Positions 16,329 to 24,835 of a stretch of 59,513 nucleotides of DNA are shown piece after piece. The DNA is from a bacterium (GTDB lineage Bacteria > ARS69), in contig JALGZR010000016.1 in NCBI GenBank assembly GCA_025774805.1, positions 1 through 59,513 on the forward strand, read 5' to 3'. Within the stretch, counting starts at the first letter, position 1. Every line of letters begins with the position of its first letter. Under the pieces are notes generated by a model, which was not told where the DNA came from, did no database searches, and saw only the letters and a list, made by a program, of their open reading frames with translations. Made by a program: the position numbers and the translations under genes.

Positions 16329-17129
16329 ATGGCCGAGGAATCGAGGGAAGAGATCTTCACGCGGACCGAGTACCGTCGCGTCATCGCGTGGAAGGAGCGG
16401 ATTCGACGCGAGTCTCCCTTCTTGAGGGAGGTGCTGGGGGAAGCGGGCGGTCGACGGGTTCTCGACGTCGGCTGCGGAACGGGGGAGCACACGCGACATC
16501 TCGCCGAGCAGGGCTGGCAGGCGGTCGGGATCGACCTCTCGGAGGATATGATCGAGAACGCCGCGACGCTGGCCGGCGCGATCGAAGGGGCCGGGTCGGC
16601 GCGCTACGAGCGATGCGTCGCCGCCGAGGCCGGCGGCCTTCCCGACGCGCCCTTCGATGCGGCGATCTGTCTGGGGAACATGTTCGCCTTCGCCGAGGAC
16701 GGCCGCGAGCTCGACTCGTGGCTTCGGGGAATCGCGGCCGCGCTGCGGTCGGGTGGGACGTTCCTCCTGCAGATCCTGAACTACGAGCGCATCTTGGCAA
16801 GCGCGATCCGGTATCTGCCCGTGAACTTCCGCCCCCTTTCCGAAGAGGAGGGAGACGGCGAGATCGTGTTCCTTCGAATTCTCACCCCCCGACCCGACGG
16901 CGATCTCGACTTCTACCCCGTCACGCTCACGCTCCGCCCCGGGGCCGATCCCCCGGTCGAGATCCGCTCCGCCCGTCAGGGGAAGCACCGCCCCTGGAAA
17001 CGATCGGAGATGGAGGCGGCGCTGGAGCGGGCCGGGTTCCGGGTCGATCGGATCTGGGGAGGGATGTCCGAGGTCCCCTTCGTTCCCGAGGAGTCCTACG
17101 ACCTGACGCTCGCCGCCGTGAAAGTGTAG
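16329..17129 (+). CDS. Class I SAM-dependent methyltransferase
   Basis: This is a 266-residue protein. The SAM site is RRVLDVGCGTGEHTRHLAE, followed by VGIDLSEDMI and FDAAICLGNMFAF, the Rossmann core of class I enzymes. A late insertion plus SEMEAALERAGFRVDRIWG completes the fold. Met16329 follows a purine-rich stretch. The substrate is unknown. Its TAG stop at 17127-17129 directly abuts the left end of a dispersed miniature element, the same arrangement seen at three other genes in this window. Confidence 0.88.
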   Translation: MAEESREEIFTRTEYRRVIAWKERIRRESPFLREVLGEAGGRRVLDVGCGTGEHTRHLAEQGWQAVGIDLSEDMIENAATLAGAIEGAGSARYERCVAAEAGGLPDAPFDAAICLGNMFAFAEDGRELDSWLRGIAAALRSGGTFLLQILNYERILASAIRYLPVNFRPLSEEEGDGEIVFLRILTPRPDGDLDFYPVTLTLRPGADPPVEIRSARQGKHRPWKRSEMEAALERAGFRVDRIWGGMSEVPFVPEESYDLTLAAVKV

Positions 17130-17158
17130 GCCGCATGTCTCCTCAGGCTCGTCGCGGT
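17130..17158 (+). repeat. Truncated left end of the dispersed miniature element
   Basis: The sequence after the TAG matches about 28 bp of the left end of the element at 53527 (…CCGCATGTCTCCTCAGG then CTCGTCGCGG, with substitutions). It then passes into the TonB-receptor remnant. The flanking tetranucleotide is GTAG rather than CTAG, so this copy is either degraded or rearranged. Confidence 0.6.
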
Positions 17159-18380
17159 CATCTCTCCCGACTCGGTCGCCGGCGCGACCGGGGGCCGGAC
17201 CGACGGATGGCGGGCCGCGCTCGGCGGGTTCCGCCGGAGTCACGACGACTACGCGTTTCCGTCGGGGGAAGGGCGGCCGGAGGGGGACGCCCACAACTCC
17301 GGCTTCGAGAACACGGGAGGGGCCCTTGTCGCCGAACGTTCGGTCGGTCCGGGATCCGTCCGGATCGTCGCCCTGGCGTCGACGGCCGATGGGGTCGGCC
17401 GACCCACGACGCGAAGCGGGAGACGCGGCACGATCGAGGGGGAGGATCATTGGCTTACGTCCGTTCGTTATCACCGTGATTTCGAGGAACGGCGCACGGA
17501 GGCGGTACTCGGGATCCACCGTCCGCGGACTCTGAACCGGGGGGAACGCTTCGACGCGGCGACCGGGCGGCCGACCCGCACGACGCGGCTGGAGAACGTG
17601 TCGACGGATCTGTCGTTCGCGAGCCTCGTCGAGCGTCCCCGGAAGGGCGGGACGTGGCTCGCCGGAGTGGACGTCTTCGCTCGGGAAGGGGTGGATGCGA
17701 CAGAAACGACCGTTCGGTTCGTTGACGGCACCCCCGGCGCTCCCGAAGAGATCCGCCTCGTCCAGAGGGGCCGCCGTCTCGACCTCGGAGCGCTCCTGGG
17801 GATGAAGCGGCCCTTCGGGTATCCGGGGGATTTCCGGCTGGCGGGCAGCCTGGACTGGGCTCGACGCTCAACAAACGAACGATCGTCTGCCGATTGGATC
17901 TCGCCCAGCGTCACGATCGGAGCCGTGATCCCTTTGGACGAGGCCTGGGCGATGACCGGGAATGCCGCCCGCTCGTTTCGGGCCCCCCGCCTCATGGAGC
18001 TCTACCTCGAAGGAGACCGCCCGGGGGGAGCGCGGCGCGCGAATCCGGATCTCGGGCCGGAATCCGCGTGGTCGGCGGAGGCCGGCGTGCGATGGACGCG
18101 AAGGGGATGGACGGCCGAGGCGGCCGCGGAGGCCGGCGTGCGATGGACGCGAAGGGGATGGACGGCCGAGGCGGCCGCCTGGGGAATGGTGGCGAAGGAC
18201 CTGATCGTCCAGCTCCCGATCGACGCGGCCGCGGACACATTGCGAAACGAGAACGAGGCGACCGGGCTCCTCGCGGGCGTGGAGGGAGCGGCGGAGTGGA
18301 GCGTCGCTTGTCCCCCGAGTCGCACCCTGCGCGTGGAGCTCAGCCTCGGAACCTATTCCTCCAGGTCCACGTTCCAGTAG
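17159..18380 (+). pseudogene. Internal fragment of a TonB-dependent outer-membrane receptor
   Basis: The frame is open from the methyltransferase stop at 17127 to 18380 and reads as receptor barrel: GWRAALGGFRRSHDDYAFP, then the characteristic SFRAPRLMELY and ANPDLGPESAWSAEAGVRW signature of TonB-dependent receptors. There is no signal peptide, TonB box or plug domain, and the last strands are missing. The 5' side is cut at a miniature element and the 3' side runs into the end of the HNH gene. A 51-bp tandem duplication lies inside it. An apparent start at 17598 is just an internal codon. It is almost surely not functional. Confidence 0.8.
18078..18179. repeat. Perfect 51-bp tandem duplication
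   Basis: Bases 18078-18128 and 18129-18179 are identical except for the last base. The unit is 17 codons (EAGVRWTRRGWTAEAAA), so the frame is kept. It lies within a barrel strand pair of the receptor remnant and looks recent, or it could be an assembly artefact. Confidence 0.9.
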
Positions 18381-18958
18381 GCCTCGCCGATCACCCGCTC
18401 CCACGTCGCTCTCCGGGGGAGGCCCGTGAAGAGCATGCGCGGCGTCCAGCGCGGCCGCCTGGGAGCGCGCCTCAGCGACATGCGGGACTGTTCGGGCGTG
18501 CGGTGCGCCTTGCGGCGGTTGCAGGGGATGCAGGCCAGCACGCAGTTCTCCCAGGAGGACACCCCTCCCTGGACCCGCGGGACGATGTGGTCGATCGTCA
18601 GATCGTTCGCGTCGAGCCGGTCCCAGCAGTACTGACACCGGTACAAGTCGCGCACGAAGAGGTTCTTCCGATTGAAGGGAACGGTGCGCCGCGGGATGCG
18701 CCCGTATCGCTCGAGAACCACGACCTCGGGCACGGGGATGCGGAGGGAGGGCGTCCGGATGCAGGGCGCGGTCTCCGGCACCCGCAGGTCGGTCCAGGAC
18801 TGGAACCGGTGGAGCGAGCAGTCGGCGGGGTCCACCGCCCGCGCCACGGTCTGGTAGACGAGCGTGATGGCGTGCCGGGCCGTCGTGAGGTGGATCGGCA
18901 CCCAGTGCCGGTTGAGCACCAGGGCCGGCTGCTCCAGGATGGCGACGGCGGCGGCCAT
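18353..18958 (-). CDS. HNH endonuclease family protein
   Basis: This is a 201-residue protein. The nuclease core is RDLYRCQYC, then LTIDHIVPRVQGG and WENCVLACIPCNRRK, giving the beta-beta-alpha-metal motif with two CxxC zinc pairs. The N-terminal half (ALVLNRHWVPIHLTTARHA) is the conserved leader of a widespread chromosomal HNH family of unknown role, often near housekeeping genes rather than in mobile elements. AAGGAG lies upstream of the ATG at 18958. Its 3' end overlaps the receptor remnant by 28 bp. Confidence 0.9.
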   Translation of the reverse strand: MAAAVAILEQPALVLNRHWVPIHLTTARHAITLVYQTVARAVDPADCSLHRFQSWTDLRVPETAPCIRTPSLRIPVPEVVVLERYGRIPRRTVPFNRKNLFVRDLYRCQYCWDRLDANDLTIDHIVPRVQGGVSSWENCVLACIPCNRRKAHRTPEQSRMSLRRAPRRPRWTPRMLFTGLPRRATWERVIGEAYWNVDLEE

Positions 18959-19175
18959 GGGTGTCGCGCTCCTTCCGGGGTCTCCGGAATCAGGACGTCA
19001 CCGTCCACTTTACCACAGGGAGACTGCGGGGAGGACCGGTGGGGGGGGCCTCTTCTCGGGGGCTCTCCTCCCGCCGGATCGAGGATCCTTGCTCGTCCCC
19101 GGGTCGCGTTCTCGACCGGGACCGGGTCCCTTTGGTCGCAGGTTGCCGTCAACAGCGACCCGAGAAAGGGCGGAA

Positions 19176-20906
19176 CTACGTCGTCGCCAGCTCGTAGACC
19201 GCAGCGTATTCCCGAATCGTGCGGCTCCACGAAAACGTCTCGGCCTTCTCCAGTAGGCCGCCGAGCATCGCGGCGTAGGTCTCGGGCTGCATCCGGTAGA
19301 TCTCGCCGGCCCGGGTCAGCGACGCGGTCAACGCCGATACCATTCCGCGGTACGTGGGGACCTCCATTCGCGCCTGCGGTGTCGTCGCCGTTTGAATCGC
19401 CTTCCACTCCGCGCCGGTTCCCTCCACCGCCTCGCGATAGGCAATGCCGCTGACGCCGTCATCCACCTGCCGCACCAGTCCGCCCGTGGCGCGCGCCACC
19501 ACCGGTGTGCCGTTCAAGTAGGGCTCCGTGGCGCCGCCGAAAGGCTCGTAGAGCGACGGCATGACGGCGTACGTGGCGCCCGCCATGGCCTCGAGATAAC
19601 CGCGCTCCATGCGGAAGGGGTATACGACGACTTCACCCGGTCTCGCAGAGGCCAGAGCGTGCAGATCATCCTGAAAGGCCGACGACCCTCCGGTGATGAT
19701 CGGCATCAGGATGAACCGCCGCGGGCCTGTCGGGAGCGTCTCGATCGCCCGCGCCAGGACGTCGAAGCCCTTCTGTCCGGGATCCAAGCGACCAAACATG
19801 AGAAACACGGGCACGTCGTCGGGGAGTTCGACCAGCGATCTACCGCCGCCTGCGTCCAGGCGACCCATGATGCGGGCATCGTCGTACTCCGCAAAAACCT
19901 GGAGCATTCGTTCGCGTTTGGCGAGCTTCTCGCCCAGGATCGTCGCCGGTCGGCCCTCTTCCAGATCCCGAAGCGCCGCCTCGGAGAAGGGCGACACCGG
20001 CCTGCCGAACAGTCCGTTGTCGACGCCCACGATTCCCTGGCTCTTGAAGGTGTCCTGGAGGTGATCCGCGAAGTGGTGCGTCTGCAGCGGGTCGTCCAGC
20101 AGCTCGGACGCGAAGTTCCGGCTCACGGTCGTCACGGGAGCATCCGTGAACGGAATCATGCACTCGTAAACGGTACGCGGCGGCCTCCGCGCGTACCTCC
20201 GGTCCGTGACGAGTCTCACTGACTCGCCGGACAGCGCGTTGTCATACGGATTGTGAGAGGTCAGTACCACCGCCGCGCTCTCCAGCCGACCGTCCAACAG
20301 GGCGAGCTTCAGGGTGAGTGCCGTAGATGCGAGCTCCCAATCCTGCGCGTGAACGATCAGGTCCCGTGACAGCCCCAGGGCGGCCAACGCCTCCGGAATC
20401 GCCGCACAGAGGAAGAGGCTGTCCGTGAGCAGTCGCGGCTCCTGCGAGTTGACGTATGGATCCGTTCCGCCGGACCCGCCATCCGCCTCGAAGAATCCAT
20501 CGGCGCTCAGGAGAATCCAGCGAACGTCGTGGCGCAGGTGCTCCAGGATTCGGACGTTGAACCGGTCGCCGGCGAAGGCCACATCGCACTCCGCGACTTG
20601 GCGGACCGCATGGCCCTCGGGTCGCGTCCTCAGCCTGCTGTGGAAGGGGGTGACGACGAAGACGTCCCGATCCGTCCGTGCGAGCGCGGAGCAGTAGTTG
20701 TCGGCCACTGCGAAGATCCCACCGCTCTTCGCGAACGGGTTTTCATAGACGCAGTAGATAATCGTCGCAGACGCCGATCGCACGCTCCGGCGCGCCTCCT
20801 CGAGCCGCCGGAGCTCGTGATCCGTGAAGAGCAGGGGGAGGGACGGGCGTTCCCGCTCACGCTGAACACGGGCGTCTGCCAGTGCCGAGACGAAGTCCGA
20901 TGTCAC
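19176..20906 (-). CDS. Glycogen/starch synthase-like glycosyltransferase (GT5 type)
   Basis: This is a GT-B enzyme of about 576 residues. The glycine-rich start is ENPFAKSGGIFAVADNY, the equivalent of the KxGGL loop of glycogen synthases; HAQDWELAS and VLTSHNPYDN follow. The donor site contains FGRLDPGQKGFDVL and SLYEPFGGATEPYLNGTPVV, with the catalytic E-x7-E-like motif. It should transfer glucose from ADP- or UDP-glucose to an alpha-glucan, by family analogy. I take the GTG at 20906 as start; the open frame continues to 21098, but that part is Arg-rich and unlike the family. A 217-bp gap separates it from the HNH gene. Confidence 0.85.
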   Translation of the reverse strand: MTSDFVSALADARVQRERERPSLPLLFTDHELRRLEEARRSVRSASATIIYCVYENPFAKSGGIFAVADNYCSALARTDRDVFVVTPFHSRLRTRPEGHAVRQVAECDVAFAGDRFNVRILEHLRHDVRWILLSADGFFEADGGSGGTDPYVNSQEPRLLTDSLFLCAAIPEALAALGLSRDLIVHAQDWELASTALTLKLALLDGRLESAAVVLTSHNPYDNALSGESVRLVTDRRYARRPPRTVYECMIPFTDAPVTTVSRNFASELLDDPLQTHHFADHLQDTFKSQGIVGVDNGLFGRPVSPFSEAALRDLEEGRPATILGEKLAKRERMLQVFAEYDDARIMGRLDAGGGRSLVELPDDVPVFLMFGRLDPGQKGFDVLARAIETLPTGPRRFILMPIITGGSSAFQDDLHALASARPGEVVVYPFRMERGYLEAMAGATYAVMPSLYEPFGGATEPYLNGTPVVARATGGLVRQVDDGVSGIAYREAVEGTGAEWKAIQTATTPQARMEVPTYRGMVSALTASLTRAGEIYRMQPETYAAMLGGLLEKAETFSWSRTIREYAAVYELATT

Positions 20907-21260
20907 TTTGGCGTCTCTCTCCCTGGAAGCCGGTGGCGGAAGGCGTAGGGGGCGTCGGATGCGTGCGACGCCGCCGACGCGCCCCCGGGCCATGATGGAG
21001 GATGAGGCATCGCGGCGCCTCGCCACCCGGATCAAGGGGACCGTTCGAGGAACGAATCGACCGAGCGGGACAATGAAGAACCGGTGTCTCCGCGTCAAGT
21101 CGCTCGCGGGGAGCGTCGTCGTTCCCCGGGGCTGACGATCCGCACGGCGCCGTGCGCACGCGGGCGGCGCCGAGAAGTTCGCAGGAACTCGCTCCGCGTG
21201 CCGGAGGCCATGCGGCCGAGAAGCCCCAAGAGCCCCCGGTCGGGCAGGAAGTAGCTCTCC
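20907..21260. other. Intergenic region, no gene seen
   Basis: This lies between the M28 peptidase stop and the synthase start, both on the minus strand. It could be an N-terminal extension of the synthase (open frame to 21098) or plain spacer. I see no repeat, terminator with a T-run, or supportable ORF. Confidence 0.4.
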
Positions 21261-22682
21261 TCAGTCCTTCGCCAGCGACGCCTGCTCCGCGCCCTTCCCG
21301 GTCCGAGGCTTGGTCAGCTTTTCCCGCGACAGAAGGTGATCCAGGTCGGCCGTCCCGAGCGCTCCCAGCGCGATCACTGTCGCCGAGTGCCCCAGGTACG
21401 CGGGGATCACCTTGTCGACCCTGTCCTCCTCGGAGTGAGCAGGGTAGGATACGGTGCTGTCGCCCCGTTGCGCCCACCAGAAGCCGGGCACTCCCGCGGC
21501 GAGAAAGGCGCTCTGGTCGCTGCTTCCGATCGCGAGGAGCTTCATCTTCGTCCCGTCCGGCCCCTCGATCTCTCGACCTCCGGCGACGAGCCCCAAGTCC
21601 TCGAGGTCGTCCATCGTCAACGGCTCTCCGTCTCCGGCGCCGGGAACACACCCTCCCGAGATCACGATTCGCCTCTCCCCCGGCTCACCCCCGGAGGGCG
21701 TCCCACAAGATCCGAGCGCCTCGAGATCCTTCGCATCGAGCTCCACCGGTTGCAGGGTGCCGTCCGCCGTCCGCCGGTACGCCCGGGTGATGAGCCGAGG
21801 GCCCCCCTCTCCGCCGGCGGCCATCGCAGAACCCTGTACGCAGCAATTGGGATCTCCCATCAACAACCAGTCCGTGAGCTCCACGTCGAACGGGAGGTCC
21901 GGGTCCAGGGTCTTCGCGGGCGCGAAGATCGCCTCCATGTCGTCCTCGAGCGGCTCGGTGGCCTGGATGCCGGAAATGTAGTGCGTTCCGAGGTCCATGT
22001 TGTACATCGCGGAGATCTTCGGCAGGAGCTCCGGATGCGACTCGACGTATCCCCGCGAGCCGATGAGCCCTGACTCCTCGCCGGCAAAGAGGACGAACCG
22101 GATGGTCCTCTTCGGCTTCGCTCCCGATTCCACCAGAAGCCGGGCCGCCTCCATCACGGCGGCCACCCCCGTGCCGTTGTCCAGCGCTCCCGTTCCGATC
22201 GGTACGGAATCGTAGTGGGCCCCCACGATGACGTACTCGTCCGGTGTCTCGCTCCCCGGGATGTCTCCGACGACGTTGTAGACCGGAACCATCGTCTGCA
22301 CGACGGTCTCGTCGCCGACATCGAACGACGCCTTCCAGGAGAGCTTCTCCAGCAGACCACCCACCCATTCGGCGTCCGGGTGCGCGACGGCCTCACCGCA
22401 CCGCTCCAGGTGCACGTTCGACAGTCCGAACTCCCGGAACCTCTCGTGGGCCCACTCGGCCGCTCGCTGGTGGCTTCTGGAACCGGCGGGGCGCGCGCCG
22501 ATCCCGTTGCAGAGCGCCTCCAGATGCTCCATGGATCGATTGTCGTTCTTTCCCATCCGGGCGATGCGACCGGCAGCGCCCGGGTCGCTCCAAGGTCCCG
22601 ACGACGCGGCCTCGAAAGCGAGGGTCACGACGGCGAGAGTGGCCAAGATCCGGATGACCCGGAATCCGAGGTTCTTCGACAT
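21261..22682 (-). CDS. Secreted M28-family zinc aminopeptidase
   Basis: This is a 473-residue protein with a signal peptide (RILATLAVVTLAFEAASS). The M28 zinc ligands are in order: VGAHYDSVPIG (His, Asp), GALDNGTGVAA (bridging Asp), FAGEESGLIGS (catalytic Glu and Glu ligand), YNMDLG (Asp) and SYPAHSEED (His). The middle carries an insertion of about 120 residues with four Cys (CC, SCG, GGCV), probably disulfide-bonded, that is not part of the minimal fold. It should cleave N-terminal residues from peptides in the periplasm or outside. It lies 90 bp downstream of a MarR-type regulator gene on the same strand. Confidence 0.9.
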   Translation of the reverse strand: MSKNLGFRVIRILATLAVVTLAFEAASSGPWSDPGAAGRIARMGKNDNRSMEHLEALCNGIGARPAGSRSHQRAAEWAHERFREFGLSNVHLERCGEAVAHPDAEWVGGLLEKLSWKASFDVGDETVVQTMVPVYNVVGDIPGSETPDEYVIVGAHYDSVPIGTGALDNGTGVAAVMEAARLLVESGAKPKRTIRFVLFAGEESGLIGSRGYVESHPELLPKISAMYNMDLGTHYISGIQATEPLEDDMEAIFAPAKTLDPDLPFDVELTDWLLMGDPNCCVQGSAMAAGGEGGPRLITRAYRRTADGTLQPVELDAKDLEALGSCGTPSGGEPGERRIVISGGCVPGAGDGEPLTMDDLEDLGLVAGGREIEGPDGTKMKLLAIGSSDQSAFLAAGVPGFWWAQRGDSTVSYPAHSEEDRVDKVIPAYLGHSATVIALGALGTADLDHLLSREKLTKPRTGKGAEQASLAKD

Positions 22683-22772
22683 GACGTATCTCCTTGTCTG
22701 CCGCCTGAACCCCGACGGTGGCCGAAAGTTGCAGGCTACAACTAAAATCCTCCGAAGGAGAGACTCGTCACG

Positions 22773-23276
22773 TCAACTCTGCGATCTGCTCACCCCCTTC
22801 GCGGCGAATCTGGCGGCGGCCGCCCTCGCAAACCGGGAGATGAGTCGAGTGGTCGCTTGTCGGACGCCGGGGTCGAAGTCCGCGGCCAGCTTCCGGGTCT
22901 CGTCGACGAGGTCCTGCTCGATCCGGCGGTGGATCCCCCGGCCCTCCCGGGTCACCTTCAGATGCAGCGCCCGCGCATCCCGGGGATCGACCGACCGGGT
23001 CACGTACCCCTTTTCCTCCAGCGAATCGACCGTCCGGCTGACGGTGCTCTTGTCCAGGTAGAGCTCTCTGGCGAGGGCGTTCAAGGTCATGGGCCCCCGC
23101 ACCAGGAGCACCCCCAGGGCATAGCACTGCGTCACGGAGAGGTCGAAGTAGCAGATTCTCTTGCGGTCCCGGAACTGGTAGATCCGCACCAGCTCGCTCA
23201 CGGCCGCGTGGAGCTCGCGCGCGTCCCGGTCGAGCGCCGTATCCTCGGCCCGTGTCCCCCTCTGTTCGCGCCTCAC
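22773..23276 (-). CDS. MarR-family transcriptional regulator
   Basis: This is a 167-residue winged-helix protein. The helix-turn-helix is LNALARELYLDKSTVSRTVDSLEEKGYV, with the wing DPRDARALHLKVTREG and dimerisation helices on either side. I place the start at GTG 23276, six bases after AAGGGG. It is immediately upstream of the M28 peptidase gene and may control it. The ligand is unknown. An unusual detail is the CYFD segment before the recognition helix, typical of a GNAT-fused or single-domain MarR subgroup. Confidence 0.88.
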   Translation of the reverse strand: MRREQRGTRAEDTALDRDARELHAAVSELVRIYQFRDRKRICYFDLSVTQCYALGVLLVRGPMTLNALARELYLDKSTVSRTVDSLEEKGYVTRSVDPRDARALHLKVTREGRGIHRRIEQDLVDETRKLAADFDPGVRQATTRLISRFARAAAARFAAKGVSRSQS

Positions 23277-23568
23277 CGGACCCCTTCTTGCGGGCGGAAC
23301 ACCCCACCCTCCGAGCTTCTCGTTGAGGAGGCCAACGATAAGGGCTGGGCATCGGCGAGACAACACGAGCGACTCGCGGATCGAGGAGTCACGCCCCAGA
23401 CCGCCGGACGGGAGGACATCGATGCCGGCCTACCCGGCGGGGGCCGGCGAAGGCGCTCATCTCCGATCCATCCCGCGCATTCGCCGGGGGCACGATACGG
23501 GCCGCGCCCCGCGGCGGACCGCGACGAAGTCCGTCGACGAGAAGGCGGGTGCCTGCTCCTCACGCAAA
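23277..23568. other. Intergenic region, no gene seen
   Basis: This is the region upstream of the MarR gene. Open frames on both strands are Arg/Pro/Ser-rich with no family resemblance. There are several short GC hairpins and no recognisable promoter boxes. Confidence 0.4.
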
Positions 23569-23601
23569 GAGGGCCCGGAGGCGCAAGACCTCCGGACCCT
23601 C
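23569..23601 (-). terminator. Hairpin terminator for the secreted protein gene
   Basis: A 13-bp stem (GAGGGCCCGGAGG against CCTCCGGACCCTC, one G-T pair) with a 7-nt loop lies 49 bp beyond the stop at 23650. On the minus strand it is followed by TTTGCG, so the T-run is short. Confidence 0.6.
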
Positions 23602-23649
23602 GACTGCGACTCGGTCGTGTGACCGAGCGTACCCTGTCAGAGGCTCAAC

Positions 23650-24339
23650 TCAGCGGTAATCGGCCTTGATCTGCCCCCAGCTGAAGTTCTCGACCTCGAC
23701 CGGGCCCTGCACATCGACCACGAGCCGGAAGACCCAGTCACCCGGCAGTCCGAACCCGGCGAGATTGGCCCATGCACTGGCACCGCATCCCGGCGCGCGA
23801 ATCCAGGCATCCTGGCTCGGCGCGAAGTCCTCGTAGCCCCAGCGCATTCCGCCCGAGCCGTACTGCTTCATGCCGGCGTAGAATTGACCGCCGGCCGTCA
23901 TGCCGGCCGTGATCTTGCAGCCGGTGACGGGGATGGAGTACGTGCCGAAGGTGGCAAACGGAACTGCGGGACCCACGCAAGCCGTGGCACCGGGGCTAGG
24001 ACCGCCGTTCCAGAGAGCGAAGTCACACCCCGTGACGAATCCGGGGATGCCAGGGGTCCAGACGATGTAAGAGAAGGTCAAGACATCGACCGGTGCGGCC
24101 GTGCACAGGGTCAGCATCTCGGCGACGTCGTTCGGTCCGCCGCTGGTACCGGAGGCGTTGCTGCAACCGATCCCCTGGGTCACGACGAAGCCCTTCTGCA
24201 TCGCACAGACCGGCAGCGCGGTCACGTCCGGAAGGGACGGGCCGTCCTCGGTCGGGCGCCCCTTCAGTGTGTTTGCCCCTGCCACGCCGGCCATCAGGAG
24301 AACGACGAGGGTACAGCCAACGAGTAAGCGTTTGTTCAT
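23650..24339 (-). CDS. Secreted protein of unknown function with short basic C-terminal tail
   Basis: This is a 229-residue protein that I do not recognise. It has a signal peptide (LLVGCTLVVLLMAGVAGA), then a Gly/Pro/aromatic-rich beta-type domain with six Cys (VCAMQ, IGCSN, LCTAA, GCDFA, GCKIT, GCGAS). The end is ENFSWGQIKADYR. The ATG at 24339 has GGGGAGGG at ideal distance; an ATG at 24345 would be too close. A similar tail, EIKSLDR, closes the beta-helix remnant at 46744, so the tail could be a sorting signal. Upstream there is a 16-bp palindrome and a possible promoter. Confidence 0.8.
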   Translation of the reverse strand: MNKRLLVGCTLVVLLMAGVAGANTLKGRPTEDGPSLPDVTALPVCAMQKGFVVTQGIGCSNASGTSGGPNDVAEMLTLCTAAPVDVLTFSYIVWTPGIPGFVTGCDFALWNGGPSPGATACVGPAVPFATFGTYSIPVTGCKITAGMTAGGQFYAGMKQYGSGGMRWGYEDFAPSQDAWIRAPGCGASAWANLAGFGLPGDWVFRLVVDVQGPVEVENFSWGQIKADYR

Positions 24340-24374
24340 GTCCATGCCCTCCCCAAAGAAAGGGAAAAGGGAAC

Positions 24375-24390
24375 TGGTCTAGCTAGACCA
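24375..24390. promoter_or_regulatory. Perfect 16-bp palindrome in the 5' leader (possible operator)
   Basis: TGGTCTAGCTAGACCA is a perfect palindrome 35 bp upstream of the ATG at 24339 and just downstream of the putative transcription start. It could be an operator for a dimeric regulator. CTAG is rare in GC-rich bacterial DNA and occurs here twice. Confidence 0.45.
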
Positions 24391-24423
24391 CGCCCGGCCG
24401 AGCGCTCCGACCAGACAATCCGC

Positions 24424-24452
24424 AGTCTAGCACTTTCCCCGACGCGACTCAA
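24424..24452 (-). promoter_or_regulatory. Possible sigma-70 promoter for the secreted protein gene
   Basis: On the minus strand TTGAGT and TAGACT are spaced by 17 bp (each 4/6 to consensus), in the locally most AT-rich DNA of the area. The expected start would be near 24417. Confidence 0.4.
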
Positions 24453-24835
24453 ACTCTCTAAATCGCCCAAAACCGAGAATATATGGGTTTCCATCTCCCG
24501 ACGGCGGCCCAATGGGGCTCGTCGGCCCGGATTCTCGACTTGTGGGCTCTCAAGCCGCAGGAGGGGTCTGGACCGCCCGCGGCCTCGCGGCGAGCCTCGT
24601 GAGAGATGCGGGTCAGGGGCCGGTTGCGCAACGATCGATTCACGGCGGGCAACAACAAGATCTTGTTGTTGTGGTGTCCCCCGGACAACAAGATCTTGTG
24701 CACGTCGTGCCTTCCCGCGACAATACGCAACAGTCTCCCAAGGGGTCCGAGGATCGGCAAGGGCGCGGACGCCCGCCCCAACGGCCCTCTCGAGCGCGTG
24801 AGGTGCGGCAGTGCCCACCGAGGCGCGCTCCCGAG
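24453..24835. other. Intergenic region holding twin palindromes, no gene seen
   Basis: This lies between the stop of the sulfatase-like gene and the promoter of the secreted protein gene. It contains an AT-rich patch (24455-24490) and the palindromes at 24650-24699. The open frames crossing it have no family resemblance. Confidence 0.45.
24650..24699. repeat. Twin palindromes sharing the core ACAAGATCTTGT
   Basis: Bases 24650-24671 form a perfect 22-bp palindrome (CAACA repeats around AAGATCTT). A second perfect palindrome with the same 12-bp core is at 24688-24699. The centres are 33 bp apart, about three helical turns. The intervening bases (…TTGTTGT…ACAACAA…) allow alternative pairing between the two. 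This could be a paired operator or an RNA structure in the 3' end of the upstream operon. Confidence 0.75.

Noticed and set aside
18353-18958. HNH nuclease as part of a homing element or defence island
   Set aside because: The sequence is of the widespread chromosomal two-CxxC family, with no intron, intein or restriction partner next to it.
23569-23601. Hairpins considered as a CRISPR-like repeat or small RNA
   Set aside because: There is a single occurrence with no spaced copies. It is better explained as a terminator.
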